From Edaphobacter lichenicola (GTDB lineage: Bacteria; Acidobacteriota; Terriglobia; Terriglobales; Acidobacteriaceae), in the NCBI RefSeq assembly GCF_025264645.1, contig NZ_CP073696.1, positions 2,666,001 to 2,730,000 on the forward strand: a stretch of 64,000 nucleotides of DNA, read 5' to 3'. Of this stretch, positions 1 to 7,930 are shown piece after piece. Made by a program: the position numbers and the translations under genes. Positions within the stretch are counted from its first letter, which is position 1, and each line of letters starts with the position of its first letter. The notes beneath the pieces were generated by a model. The model made no database searches, had not been told where the DNA came from, and saw nothing but the letters and a program-made list of their open reading frames with translations.

Positions 1-116
1 ACGAAGTTTTTCATGCGAAGCACATTACCACTCGCGGTTTTTCGGGCGCCTTGGCTATAGAGCAGCTCGATGAGGGGACGGCCGATGTAGCCTGTGGCAC
101 TACTTACTAGAATCAT
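1..116 (-). CDS. NmrA-like NAD(P)-binding protein, 5' part only
   Basis: The first 38 codons of a gene that runs off the left edge. The start ATG is at 116 and the protein begins MILVSSATGYIGRPLIELL, a beta-strand followed by the glycine-rich TGYIG turn of an NAD(P)-binding Rossmann fold, as in NmrA/atypical SDR proteins. Nothing beyond this fold can be said because the rest lies outside the window. Immediately upstream on the same strand sits the 3' end of another NmrA gene (156-242), so this gene was probably the second of two tandem NmrA genes. Confidence 0.75.
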   Translation of the reverse strand, partial: MILVSSATGYIGRPLIELLYSQGARKTASGNVLRMKNF

Positions 117-140
117 TTGCAGAACTCCTAATCTTCTTAT

Positions 141-227
141 CCGGTGTTCCCCCGACTACCGGTGATCGCAAATGCTAATGGTTTTTTGAACATAAGGCTG
201 ATCGGCAACTAGATCGAGCATGCATGC
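141..227. repeat. Left copy of 87-bp imperfect direct repeat
   Basis: Aligns without gaps to 12348-12434, with about nine mismatches by eye, same orientation. It covers the last ~24 codons of an NmrA gene plus some 15 bp past its stop. See the finding on the 12.2-kb interval between the copies. Confidence 0.8.
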
Positions 228-242
228 TGCAATGCTCATCAT
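156..242 (-). pseudogene. 3' remnant of an NmrA-family gene
   Basis: Reads IAACMLDLVADQPYVQKTIS then ICDHR and a stop at 156-158. This matches the C-terminus of the intact NmrA gene at 12363-12977 (VAACMLDLVADQAYVQKTIS, then VCKLR and stop). Only about 25 codons remain; no upstream reading frame continues (an in-frame TGA lies just before). It is a gene fragment, not a small gene. Confidence 0.8.
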
Positions 243-330
243 GTGACCTGCATTTGTTTTACATCAGCAATGCTAAATCTTGACAGAAAAGTATCTCGAC
301 TGTCAAGATAGAGGACAGGAGAGTACGCAT

Positions 331-780
331 ATGAATTCTTCTCTCGATGGCCTGCTCGTTGCTGCGGTGATTGTGCTGTCGGCGGTTCTGGGTGGCGGAA
401 TGTATGAGTACCTTGTGATCGATCCCTCCTGGCCGAAGCGTCCAGACTTGATCCAGCCCAGCCGGGGAGGTGTGAGGAGAGGTAGGTTCTGGCTACCAGC
501 ACACCTGCTCTTCGAGGTTCTCCTGCTCTGCTCGCTGGCAGTGTCCTGGAAGTTGCCAGCCATCAGACTTTGGCTGCTGGCAGCTCTGGGCATCCATATC
601 GCAACCCGGCTATGGTCCGCGTTCGACTTCATTCCCAAAGCACTTGCATTCGAAAAGGCCGACGTGATCGATGAGACGCTCGCAAGAAAGTGGATACTCA
701 AGAGCAAGTTTCGGCTTCCACTGGAGCTGCTGACGTTAAGTCTTTTGTTGAACGCCTTGCGTGTAGCGTTCGGAAGATAG
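331..780 (+). CDS. Small four-helix membrane protein, paralogue of 1861-2385
   Basis: About 149 residues beginning MNSSLDGLLVAAVIVLSAVL; an AGGAGAG ribosome site at 318-324 decides this start. Four hydrophobic segments (roughly residues 7-28, 62-80, 84-105 and 130-147) with a short charged loop. It shares layout and motifs with the protein at 1861-2385: (W/Y)E-x-(V/L)V-x-(V/D)P near the N-terminus, LFE before helix 2 and RLW-x5-(F/A)P-x-(A/F)LAF(E/Q)K in the middle. Function unknown; I do not recognise a named family. It heads a run of same-strand genes with MarR and DoxX-like proteins, so it may be part of a MarR-controlled membrane cluster. Confidence 0.7.
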   Translation: MNSSLDGLLVAAVIVLSAVLGGGMYEYLVIDPSWPKRPDLIQPSRGGVRRGRFWLPAHLLFEVLLLCSLAVSWKLPAIRLWLLAALGIHIATRLWSAFDFIPKALAFEKADVIDETLARKWILKSKFRLPLELLTLSLLLNALRVAFGR

Positions 781-852
781 CGAAACGCGAGGCCAAATTA
801 ATCTCGTGGCGTTCAAGATGCTGGCTGACGGAGAGAGCGTAAGAGAAGCGAA

Positions 853-1383
853 ATGAAGCAAAAAGAAAGACTGCCCAAGGATCTAGTCGGTCGCCTATTC
901 GCCGCAATCCGTGGAGTCGGGGACCAAGGAGAACTGACTCGCGCGGTGATCGCCGAAGTCCTCGGCTTGAATAAGACGGATCTCGCTGGGGTCGATTTCC
1001 TCTACTCGCAAGACGGGACTTGCACAGCAGGAGAGCTGTCTAGAGCCACGGGACTGACCTCAGGATCGACGACGGCACTAATTGATCGGCTGGAGAAAGC
1101 GGGCTATGCCGTAAGAGAAGACGACCCGACTGACCGCAGGCGGCAGATCGTTCGCCTGAGTGACAAAGCTCATGCTCGCTGCGAAGCAGTTTACGAGCCT
1201 ATCAGGAAGGAGATGTTCAAACTCTGGTCGAACTATAACGCGTTCGAGCTGGAACTCATCGTGCGGTTCCTCAACGAAGGCACCAAGCTTCACGGTACCG
1301 GCCTTGAGCGTCTGCGCAGTACCCGGTTCGATTCTCCCGCAAAAAAAGCGCAGTCATTACCCAAGGCAAGAAAACGTCCGTAA
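853..1383 (+). CDS. MarR-family transcriptional regulator
   Basis: 176 residues. The central part carries the winged-helix pattern TAGELSRATGLTSGSTTALI followed by DRLEKAGYAVREDDPTDRRR, the recognition helix and wing of MarR proteins. A basic, probably disordered tail (KKAQSLPKARKRP) follows the dimerisation helices. MarR proteins are dimeric repressors often released by phenolic or oxidant ligands. It sits between two paralogous membrane-protein genes and 61 bp upstream of a DoxX-like gene, its likely targets. Start ATG 853 has a purine-rich site (AAGAGAAG) ahead. Confidence 0.85.
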   Translation: MKQKERLPKDLVGRLFAAIRGVGDQGELTRAVIAEVLGLNKTDLAGVDFLYSQDGTCTAGELSRATGLTSGSTTALIDRLEKAGYAVREDDPTDRRRQIVRLSDKAHARCEAVYEPIRKEMFKLWSNYNAFELELIVRFLNEGTKLHGTGLERLRSTRFDSPAKKAQSLPKARKRP

Positions 1384-1444
1384 ATACATATGCCCTGCCT
1401 GTCGCCCGGAATACGTCACGACTTCTGAACAGGAATTCGATCCT

Positions 1445-1813
1445 ATGACTACCAAATCGCTCAATCTCACCTACTGGATCACAACCTCGACATTTTGCTT
1501 AATGATGGCGGCGTCTGGTGTGCTCTACCTGACAAGCATCGGCTTCAAAGAAAGATTTGCGCACCTAGGCTTTCCATCTTATTTCCGAATTGAGCTTGCC
1601 CTCTTCAAACTCGCCGGCGTAGCCGTGTTGCTCCTTCCATTTCCTCGGTTCCTCAAGGAATGGGCGTTTGCGGGATTCTTCATTGTTCTGCTGTCTGCAT
1701 TCATCGCACACCTGGCGAGCGGGGATGGCCCCAAGAAAGCAATGGCACCCGTGTCCATGACGGTCCTCTTAGCCGTCTCGTACATGGTCTTCAGCATGAT
1801 GGGTCGTAAGTAG
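1445..1813 (+). CDS. DoxX-like membrane protein
   Basis: 122 residues, four membrane helices. The pattern (helix 1 with GVLYL, then FKERFAHLGFPSYFRIELALFKLAGVAVLLLP) is the DoxX-like family signature, especially the HLGxPxYF...KxxG stretch. Members are small inner-membrane proteins often next to redox or stress genes; the substrate is unknown. I start at ATG 1445 (MTTKSLNLTYW) rather than the longer open frame upstream, which overlaps the MarR coding region. Its stop lies 47 bp before the start of the next membrane gene. Confidence 0.8.
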   Translation: MTTKSLNLTYWITTSTFCLMMAASGVLYLTSIGFKERFAHLGFPSYFRIELALFKLAGVAVLLLPFPRFLKEWAFAGFFIVLLSAFIAHLASGDGPKKAMAPVSMTVLLAVSYMVFSMMGRK

Positions 1814-1860
1814 TGTTTGCCTCGCCCAGTACGTCTGATTCACCGGTGGGAAGAGAAGCG

Positions 1861-2385
1861 ATGAATGAGACGCGCTCTGATCGATGGCTTCTTTTGGCAC
1901 TGTCTTCGTTTTGCCTGCTCACCGGCGCGAGCCTGTGGGAGACTGTTGTCTTTGTTCCTGTTTGGGCGTCGGGCAGTCCAGCCACCTTGTCGGTGATCCA
2001 AGCGAATGTCGGTATCGACTCCACAGTCTTGTGGATCGTCCTCCACTCTCTATTCGAGGCCATCTATTTGGCGGCTCTAGTCCTCAACTGGAAGCTAAAA
2101 CAAAGACGAGCTGGGTTGCTTGCCATCGCCGTCGTATATGTGTGCCTTCGCTTGTGGACTACCGCCTACTTCGCACCGGCGTTTCTGGCCTTTCAGAAAT
2201 TGTCCTCTGCTTCAGATAAACCGGAGGCTCTCATCGAAAGCACGGTGCGCTGGAAGAACTTGAACTATATCCGCACAAGTGCGATGGTCGCTCTCAACAT
2301 ATGGATGCTGAAGTACGTTGGCACCGCAATTCAACCGATTGCTGCCGATTCAGAATTCTCCAGAGTTGACCGGAGTGGCGCATGA
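1861..2385 (+). CDS. Membrane protein, paralogue of 331-780
   Basis: 174 residues from ATG 1861 (MNETRSDRWLLLALSSFCLL). An in-frame GTG at 1813 overlapping the DoxX stop is a possible longer start, but GAAGAGAAG sits at the right distance before 1861. Four hydrophobic segments; the WETVVFVPVW, LFEAIYLAALVLNWKLK and RLWTTAYFAPAFLAFQK stretches correspond to those of the 331-780 protein, so the two probably arose by duplication. The C-terminal 25 residues are polar. No function known. Confidence 0.7.
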   Translation: MNETRSDRWLLLALSSFCLLTGASLWETVVFVPVWASGSPATLSVIQANVGIDSTVLWIVLHSLFEAIYLAALVLNWKLKQRRAGLLAIAVVYVCLRLWTTAYFAPAFLAFQKLSSASDKPEALIESTVRWKNLNYIRTSAMVALNIWMLKYVGTAIQPIAADSEFSRVDRSGA

Positions 2386-2452
2386 CACTGGAGGTCGGCA
2401 TTTTGGAGGCATCGAGTTTGCACGGTGGCGTTGGCGGTTCTCACGCTCGTGA

Positions 2453-2698
2453 AGGAAAGAATTATCTCTACCCGGGAGTCGCATGACTCCCTGTGTTGTC
2501 CCCGATCCTCGTGGGCATGCCAGTTGTCGTCTTCTTGATGGAGCATTTCTTGCGCGAGATGTCATGCAGGGCGCCCCGCGATGGCTGCCTTGGCCCCTTT
2601 TCTTGATCCTCTTTATCGGTGTGGCATTGCTTGCGGCTATCACCAGCCTCATTTGCAGCGTGTGCCAACGATTGTTGTACAGAGGTCCCAGTTATTGA
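2453..2698 (+). pseudogene. Possible frameshifted membrane-protein remnant
   Basis: One frame gives a hydrophobic run LSPILVGMPVVVFLMEHFLRE (about 2500-2560) and the neighbouring frame continues with APRWLPWPLFLILFIGVALL and a further helix to a stop at 2698. Joined by one frameshift near 2562 these would make two membrane helices of one protein. Neither frame alone has a convincing start or ribosome site. I cannot name a family; a short real gene starting at 2483 is the alternative. Confidence 0.3.
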
Positions 2699-2931
2699 TT
2701 CCGGGGAGTAACCTAGCGATCACAGCGCACGCATCGGACAGCCGGGAGCGGCAGCACTGGGAGAGCGTTCACGTCTGCCCAAACTGTGGACACATCATCA
2801 ATCTCGCGGAGTTGGATTTGAGAGCAATCACTACCGGAATCGTAACCTGTCCAAACTGCGATTGGTCTGGCCAGATCGAAATACAAATCATCGACCAGGT
2901 TCCTCGTAAGAAGCCGACTTCAGTCAAATAA
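2695..2931 (+). CDS. Small zinc-ribbon protein, copy 1
   Basis: The last ~57 codons are nearly identical to the gene at 34934-35146. They contain CPNCGHIINLAELDLRAITT and then CPNCDWSGQIEI, two CxxC knuckles about 31 residues apart, a zinc-ribbon arrangement with both knuckles intact. No ATG lies near the conserved part; TTG 2695 (78 aa) is the closest in-frame start and overlaps the stop of the preceding frame; ATG 2581 is further upstream in a non-conserved stretch. Function unknown; the spacing fits a structural zinc site. Confidence 0.6.
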   Translation: MIPGSNLAITAHASDSRERQHWESVHVCPNCGHIINLAELDLRAITTGIVTCPNCDWSGQIEIQIIDQVPRKKPTSVK

Positions 2932-3146
2932 TTCCACCACGCTGCGATGGGAAGTTGCAGCTGTTGTTTTCTTGTCGGGCATTCGCGCGTTTACGCGTGG
3001 ACAAATTTGCTGACAGTCTTTGAATCATCATCCGCACGGCAAACCAAACACGTTTTCAGTTTTTGATCCCGCCCAAGGTAAAATCCCGGTGGCGACCGTC
3101 GATGGTCCGAACGGAAAGCACGGAGAAGGCTCTGGCTCTCCCTTCA

Positions 3147-4070
3147 TCATTGTTCCGCTTTACCAAGCGACTTCAAGACCGCCCTTGTCACCACTTCACG
3201 AAACGCCCGCATCGCTGGATCGTTGTCTGTGCGTTCGTGCCAGACGAGCTTAATTTGCGTGGCGATCTTTGGCACAGGTCCGACGATCACACGCAGCCCA
3301 AATCGCTCTCCGAGAAGTTCCATCAGGGTTGACGGAATGGTCGCCACAAGATCCGTCTTTGCGATGACGACGGCAGCGGCAATAAAGTTCGGCACGGTCA
3401 CCGCAACCCTCCGGTCGATTCCGAGCCGCATGTAGGTTTGGGCAAGCTCACTATATCCGCGGCCGGGTGCTACCTGCACATCGACGTGCTGAAGCGCAGC
3501 GAGTCGTGATTTCGCAATTCGCCCACCGGTATGGGGGTTGCCGCGACGCGCGGCCAGGACGCTGCTCTCTTTGTACAGCGGCATCATATGTGCCCCGGGC
3601 GCCTTCTCTTCTCGTGCGATCAGCGCGGCATCGATTTCCATACTGGAAACGCCGCCGGACGAAACGTATGTGTCGATACCCACTGCGCGGAGCTGAGCGC
3701 ACGGCATCTCCTTCATGACCAGCTTCACGATCTCCGGAAAGCGAGCCATCGTGGTTGCATCGGCGAGGGCAAGCGTGAACTGCTTAGTAGTGGTCAACGG
3801 GTCGAAAGGATCCTTCTGTACCAAGCTTTCGAGTTCGCTTAAAGCGCGCTTGAGGGCTGGCGCGAGGCTCGCCGCATGCGGCGTTGGAACGATTCCGCGG
3901 CCACTCCGGATCACGAGAGGATCCCCGAGCAAGGAGCGAAGACGTGCAAGTGAGTTGCTGACCGCCGACGGCGTCACGTGAAGATGCTGCGCCGCGCGCA
4001 CGACGCTGCGCTCCGAAAGCACCGTGTCGAGGACCAGAAGGAGATTCAGATCGATTTGAGATAGGCTCAC
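3147..4070 (-). CDS. LysR-family transcriptional regulator
   Basis: 307 residues, normal LysR length. Residues 1-65 hold the winged helix (IDLNLLLVLDTVLSERSVVR, then SAVSNSLARLR and GDPLVIRSGRGIVPTP); residues ~90-300 form the periplasmic-binding-protein-like effector domain. The gene faces the SnoaL/ABM pair that starts ~320 bp away on the other strand, its most likely target. The octamer TCACGAAT occurs twice, 22 bp apart (4067-4074 and 4089-4096), overlapping and just upstream of the start codon, a spacing of two helical turns that could be an autoregulatory site. Confidence 0.9.
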   Translation of the reverse strand: MSLSQIDLNLLLVLDTVLSERSVVRAAQHLHVTPSAVSNSLARLRSLLGDPLVIRSGRGIVPTPHAASLAPALKRALSELESLVQKDPFDPLTTTKQFTLALADATTMARFPEIVKLVMKEMPCAQLRAVGIDTYVSSGGVSSMEIDAALIAREEKAPGAHMMPLYKESSVLAARRGNPHTGGRIAKSRLAALQHVDVQVAPGRGYSELAQTYMRLGIDRRVAVTVPNFIAAAVVIAKTDLVATIPSTLMELLGERFGLRVIVGPVPKIATQIKLVWHERTDNDPAMRAFREVVTRAVLKSLGKAEQ

Positions 4071-4393
4071 GAATTGTGATTATATATGTCACGAATCATC
4101 ACTGGTGCAATCTGTTGCGCGGCCTTACGCTCTAGGTGTGAGCTTGTCCGATGCCCACGCCTTCCTGTCAGTTCTCGTTGCCTGCCGACTCCACGGATCG
4201 CGAACCAACCGAAACCAATGAAGGCTCCCAAAGCAGCGATCAGGCGAAAAAGGGCAGCTTGAGTTCGATTCACTACGGAGGTGCTGATAGCAAACGCCAC
4301 CTAAACAATCTCTGCGCAAGGCCCTTGTGCTGCGGCATGATCGCATGCAAACTGCTTAGTTTTGACTCAAACCATCAACCCAGGGAGAAATTT
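4071..4393. other. Intergenic region between LysR and the SnoaL/ABM genes
   Basis: No convincing gene. It holds the TCACGAAT direct repeat next to the LysR start and must hold the rightward promoter. A short minus-strand frame with one hydrophobic stretch (ALFRLIAALGAFIGFGWFAI) is open here, but without a clear start or known relatives. Confidence 0.4.
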
Positions 4394-4513
4394 ATGAAGC
4401 TGGTAACTGAGACCAATTTCCTTCTGATCAACTCCGACACAATCGACGAATTCCGCGAGGCAGAGCGAAGCTACACTGCGTTGGCCAATCGACCGAAAGG
4501 GGTGATCGGCATG
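4394..4513 (+). pseudogene. Duplicated 5' end of the ABM gene, fused in frame to the SnoaL gene
   Basis: Starting at ATG 4394, 41 codons read MKLVTETNFLLINSDTIDEF and on to PKGVIGMR. They align end to end with the first 41 residues of the ABM protein at 5076 (MKPVTQINALSIKPEKIDEF ... PKGLIGSR; 23 of 41 identical). The untranslated leader is duplicated too (CTCAAACCA...CCCA...GGAG/GGAGG ahead of both ATGs). The copy stops in the middle of the ABM fold and runs straight into the SnoaL signal peptide without a stop codon, so translation from 4394 would give a 215-residue chimera. Confidence 0.75.
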
Positions 4514-5041
4514 CGCAACATCTTCCTAATCGTCGCTCTGCTGGCGGCAACCGCAGTCGCTCACCCGCAAAGTGAAGTCAAGCCGGAAAAGAGTGGAGAC
4601 ATGTCTGCTGAAATAGCGAATCACAAACAAGCCGTCACGATACTGTTTGAAGAATGCTTCAGCCAGGGCCATATCGAGCGTTTGCCAGATGTGATTGCCT
4701 CAGACTACCAGGGATCGAACGGACAAAGCGGCCCACCTGTATTCGCAGCCATAATCACCGGAATTCGCACTTATCTCCCGGATGCTCGTTACACATTGGA
4801 AGATATGGTCGCCGAGGGTGACCGGGTGGCTGTTCGCTGGCGGCTAGAAGGAACACAGGACGGCCCGTTTCACGGGTTTCCAGCGACGCACAAGCATGTC
4901 ACAACCTCCGGGATGGCTATCTTTCAATTCAAAACAAATCGGATCGCAAGTTCGTGGATTTTGAACGATTCACTTCGATTTATGCAACAGATAGGAGCCC
5001 TGCCAAGTGAAATCAAACCTCCGACGCAGCCCACAAAGTAA
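4511..5041 (+). CDS. Exported SnoaL-like (polyketide-cyclase fold) protein
   Basis: 176 residues from ATG 4511. Residues 1-20 (MRNIFLIVALLAATAVAHPQ) are a signal peptide, so the protein should leave the cytoplasm. The rest is a cone-shaped alpha+beta barrel of the SnoaL/ester-cyclase type: LFEECFSQGHIERLPDVIAS, GPPVF-x-AAIITGIRTYLPDARYT, then RVAVRWRLEGTQDGPFHGFP and TSGMAIFQFKTNRI. The family includes cyclases and hydratases but most members are uncharacterised. The AAAGGGG inside the upstream ABM-like scar can serve as its ribosome site. It lies 34 bp before the ABM gene, forming a two-gene unit opposite LysR. Confidence 0.8.
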   Translation: MRNIFLIVALLAATAVAHPQSEVKPEKSGDMSAEIANHKQAVTILFEECFSQGHIERLPDVIASDYQGSNGQSGPPVFAAIITGIRTYLPDARYTLEDMVAEGDRVAVRWRLEGTQDGPFHGFPATHKHVTTSGMAIFQFKTNRIASSWILNDSLRFMQQIGALPSEIKPPTQPTK

Positions 5042-5075
5042 GCTTGGCTCAAACCACCCACCCAAGGAGGAACTA

Positions 5076-5381
5076 ATGAAGCCAGTAACACAAATCAATG
5101 CCCTTTCGATCAAACCCGAAAAAATCGATGAATTCTTCGAAGCGGACCGGAGATACATTGCGTCGGCCAGTCTGCCAAAGGGCCTGATCGGTAGCCGACT
5201 GTACAGAAGTCTGGATGGCAAATCAGCTGTGCGGGTGAGCCAGTACGAATCTGTCGAAGCCCACAAGGAGTATCACCATAGCGAGGCTCTCCGGCAGCAG
5301 ATCGACCTGCTGCGCACCTTCGTTGACTCCTCGAGCCCCGGCCTTTATGAGGAGGCTTACACCACGGGCGATTTCAAATAG
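5076..5381 (+). CDS. ABM-domain protein (putative quinol monooxygenase type)
   Basis: 101 residues, AAGGAGGA directly upstream. The pattern INALSIKPEKIDEFFEADRR ... GLIGSRLYRSLDGKSAVRVS and EAHKEYHHSEALRQQID is the ferredoxin-like antibiotic-biosynthesis-monooxygenase fold, cofactor-free dimers that oxidise quinols or act as small-molecule sensors. It is related to the gene at 28299-28619 (same DGKS-V core and PGLYE-A-YT C-terminus). Likely co-transcribed with the SnoaL gene and controlled by LysR 3147-4070. Confidence 0.8.
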   Translation: MKPVTQINALSIKPEKIDEFFEADRRYIASASLPKGLIGSRLYRSLDGKSAVRVSQYESVEAHKEYHHSEALRQQIDLLRTFVDSSSPGLYEEAYTTGDFK

Positions 5382-5563
5382 CCTTCGCTTCTTGGGGCTG
5401 GCCGCAAGCGCGCTCGCCTGTCTGTGGGCAAGACCCTGTCAGCAGACGCGCGGGTGGAGCGTAAAGCTGGCGTCCTGCGCGAACGCTCAAAGACAACTCG
5501 AAGCAGAATCGAATGAACCTCTATCCTGTCATTCTGTTTACCTACAGGTGTTGTAGTACGAAC

Positions 5564-6028
5564 TCAATAAATCAGCTTGACTTCGACGCTTTGATCGGAG
5601 GTGAGAGAGAACTTGGCCTCATTGAACACAGGTGCGTGCATCTTCTTGGCAGCGCTGTTGGAAGCGCCATAACCCTCTTTTGGAATCCCGAGCATGTTCT
5701 TGTCGAGCTTGCCATCGTTGTTTTCATCGTGAAACACCATGACTGCATAGGTGCCTTGCGGAACCCCAGAGAAGACAGCTTGAGCGTTCAGCGTCTGAGG
5801 ATCGATCCTCGCGGGTTGAGTGCGGAGCGCCTTAGATGCATCTCCGGGAAAACCTTCGGGGCTGCGGAACAATGCGACTCGCATCACTCCCTTCGCGTTC
5901 CGGGCGTTGACGATGTGAATGGTCAAGGTGGCCGGGTTCGGCGATAGCGCCGGGAGCGGCACCGTGAATAACAACGACAGAACCAGAAATAGGGACATGG
6001 GCTTACCGAGAAACCTTGCTCTTATCAT
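5564..6028 (-). CDS. Secreted DUF2141 protein
   Basis: 154 residues, start ATG 6028 with AAGGAGATG upstream. A signal peptide covers residues ~1-30 (hydrophobic MSLFLVLSLLFTVPLPALS). The mature part is a small beta-sandwich of the DUF2141 family: LTIHIVNARNAKGVMRVALF, GVPQGTYAVMVFHDENNDGK and KNMLGIPKEGYGASN are its conserved blocks. The DENNDGKLD loop resembles a calcium-binding turn. Function unknown; 45 bp downstream of the exported SDR gene (6074-6982), so probably same transcript. Confidence 0.8.
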   Translation of the reverse strand: MIRARFLGKPMSLFLVLSLLFTVPLPALSPNPATLTIHIVNARNAKGVMRVALFRSPEGFPGDASKALRTQPARIDPQTLNAQAVFSGVPQGTYAVMVFHDENNDGKLDKNMLGIPKEGYGASNSAAKKMHAPVFNEAKFSLTSDQSVEVKLIY

Positions 6029-6073
6029 CCGTACATCTCCTTTTCTTAGAGCTTTTAGCCATCAGCTTCGGGC

Positions 6074-6982
6074 TTAGCCCGCATGAGCGGTCTTTCCGCC
6101 GTCAATCACCATCTGCGCACCTGTCATATACGGAAAGTCGTCTGATGCCAGCGCAAGAGCAAATGTGGCGACCTCTTGGGCGGAAGCCATCCTGCCCATG
6201 GGAATATGAAGTTTGGCGTTCGCTCCGGCTGCTGCCTCCCAAACCGGATCTGGGACGTTCTCCATATGGGCGACGCGGCGGACAAGGGCCGTGTCTGTCG
6301 TGCCAGGGATGAGCGCATTGACGCGGATGCCTTTCTCCACATAATCCAGCGCCGCCGATTGTACGAGGCCAACCAGCCCTCGCTTGCTGGCGGTGTATGC
6401 CGATTTCTTTTCGGTCGTGGCAATCGCATTCGACGATGCTGTTACGAGGATGTTCCCGCCGCCATTTGCCAGCATGTAAGGGATCTCGTACTTCATTGCC
6501 AGAAAGGTTCCGCGTAGGTTCGTGTGAATGACATCGTCCCATTCTCCGGAACTGTACTCGTGCAGCGGCTTCTCCAACGTGATGCCGGCATTGTTGAAGG
6601 CAATGTTGAGACGGCCATATCTAGCCACTATCTGATCTACAAATTGTTTGACCTCGGCTTCGATCCGTACATCCGCACGGACGTACGTCCCTTCGCCGCC
6701 TTTCGAGCGGATCTCTTGCTCTACTTCGCGGCCCAGGTTTTCGCGTCGGCCGCAGAATCCGACCTTCCCGCCTTCCGCAGCGAAGGCTACCGCAGCGGCT
6801 CGGCCAATTCCCGACGTTGCACCTGTAACGATGACAACCTTGTTCTCAAATCGGCGTCTTCGCGGTGCAGCAACCGCCCCTAGTGGGGTGGATTTACTAC
6901 AGGCCGCGACGGCACCCGTCACGGCCGCCGCCGTGAATCCCAGCATTGCTCTTCGATTGAAACGAGAATTTCTTGTGCTCAT
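6074..6982 (-). CDS. Tat-exported short-chain dehydrogenase/reductase
   Basis: 302 residues. The N-terminus NRRAMLGFTAAAVTGAVAAC has a twin arginine, a hydrophobic core and a Cys in lipobox-like position, so it looks like a Tat (perhaps lipoprotein) signal. From residue ~45 it is a classical SDR: TGATSGIGRAA cofactor loop, NNAG at ~130, Ser and YTASK catalytic residues, and a C-terminal FPYMTGAQMVIDGG. SDRs normally work in the cytosol with free NAD(P); export with bound cofactor is unusual but repeated in Acidobacteria. Starts 17 bp after the stop of the 7000-7659 gene, so the two are one transcript. Confidence 0.85.
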   Translation of the reverse strand: MSTRNSRFNRRAMLGFTAAAVTGAVAACSKSTPLGAVAAPRRRRFENKVVIVTGATSGIGRAAAVAFAAEGGKVGFCGRRENLGREVEQEIRSKGGEGTYVRADVRIEAEVKQFVDQIVARYGRLNIAFNNAGITLEKPLHEYSSGEWDDVIHTNLRGTFLAMKYEIPYMLANGGGNILVTASSNAIATTEKKSAYTASKRGLVGLVQSAALDYVEKGIRVNALIPGTTDTALVRRVAHMENVPDPVWEAAAGANAKLHIPMGRMASAQEVATFALALASDDFPYMTGAQMVIDGGKTAHAG

Positions 6983-6999
6983 GGTGCCTCCGAATAGGT

Positions 7000-7659
7000 T
7001 CAGCGTGCTGGCGCTATGAACTCGCCGATCAGATTTCCGACGGCTTTGAACATGAACGAATTGCTGCCGATGCGGAACGCATCTTGGGGTTCATAGCGAC
7101 TGGGGTACCAAGCATTCACCGCGGCAAAAGATCCGGCGTATGGTCCTACCAGAGACGGAACTGAAAATACCGTCCTGCCACTGGTAGTTTTGGCGGTAAG
7201 CGTCGAGATCAAAGCGTGTGAGCTCCGAGGGAAGAACCCGCGGCACTGGCACCGGTGATAGGCAACATCTTCATGGACGACAGCGGCAAACGAATATTCG
7301 GTCGTGTGACCAATCATCTGCATGCCGAATCTCCATCCGTAACGTTCGCCATAGCCCTCTGCGCCGGAATCCCACTCTGGCGGGGCAGGCTTTTTCTGAT
7401 CCAGTCCGGCCCCAACGGCGGTGCTGATCAGCGCCGGCGGACCAAACGTGCTGTATAGGTAATTGCGAAATTGCTGTTTTCCATCTGGAAAGGCGTACGC
7501 ATCCCTTACGTTAGCGCTGGGGGCAGATGGGAGATTCGCTGCGGACGTCCCAGCCAAAGTTGGTTCGAGCTGCCCCGGCGTGCTCGATTGTGCATTCGAA
7601 TCTCCACTCATACTTAGGAAGAGTGCGATGACGATCCAGCGGTGTTGAAGTCCAACCAT
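7000..7659 (-). CDS. Secreted protein of unknown function
   Basis: 219 residues from ATG 7659 with AGGAGG upstream. Signal peptide at residues 1-24 (MVGLQHRWIVIALFLSMSGD, cleavage near SNA-Q). The mature protein is glycine- and aromatic-rich with many short amphipathic stretches (GYGERYGWRFGMQMIGHTTE, FSVPSLVGPYAGSFAAVNAW), which fits an outer-membrane or periplasmic protein; this kind is common in Terriglobia genomes but unnamed. The single CQC motif could bind metal or form a disulfide. First gene of the unit with the exported SDR and probably DUF2141. Confidence 0.65.
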   Translation of the reverse strand: MVGLQHRWIVIALFLSMSGDSNAQSSTPGQLEPTLAGTSAANLPSAPSANVRDAYAFPDGKQQFRNYLYSTFGPPALISTAVGAGLDQKKPAPPEWDSGAEGYGERYGWRFGMQMIGHTTEYSFAAVVHEDVAYHRCQCRGFFPRSSHALISTLTAKTTSGRTVFSVPSLVGPYAGSFAAVNAWYPSRYEPQDAFRIGSNSFMFKAVGNLIGEFIAPAR

Positions 7660-7930
7660 ATAGCCTCCTGACGACACCCGCAGTTTCACCCACGAGAAGG
7701 CGCAAGGGTTAGTTCCAAAGTGCAGACGCGGTGAGTTTTGTCACGAACGCAGGAAACGAGGCCCCGAACGAGGGCAACCGGCGACGGGCGCGCCGCCTCA
7801 GCCTTCCGGGTCTGCCAGGACCGCGTTGCGGCTCCTTTCGTTGCGCCTACCATTCGGTTTGCCGCGCTGAAGCCTTTTCCAAGCCCTCAAGGGCAGAGTC
7901 GTAGGAAACTAGATGTGAGCTATTTGCCTT

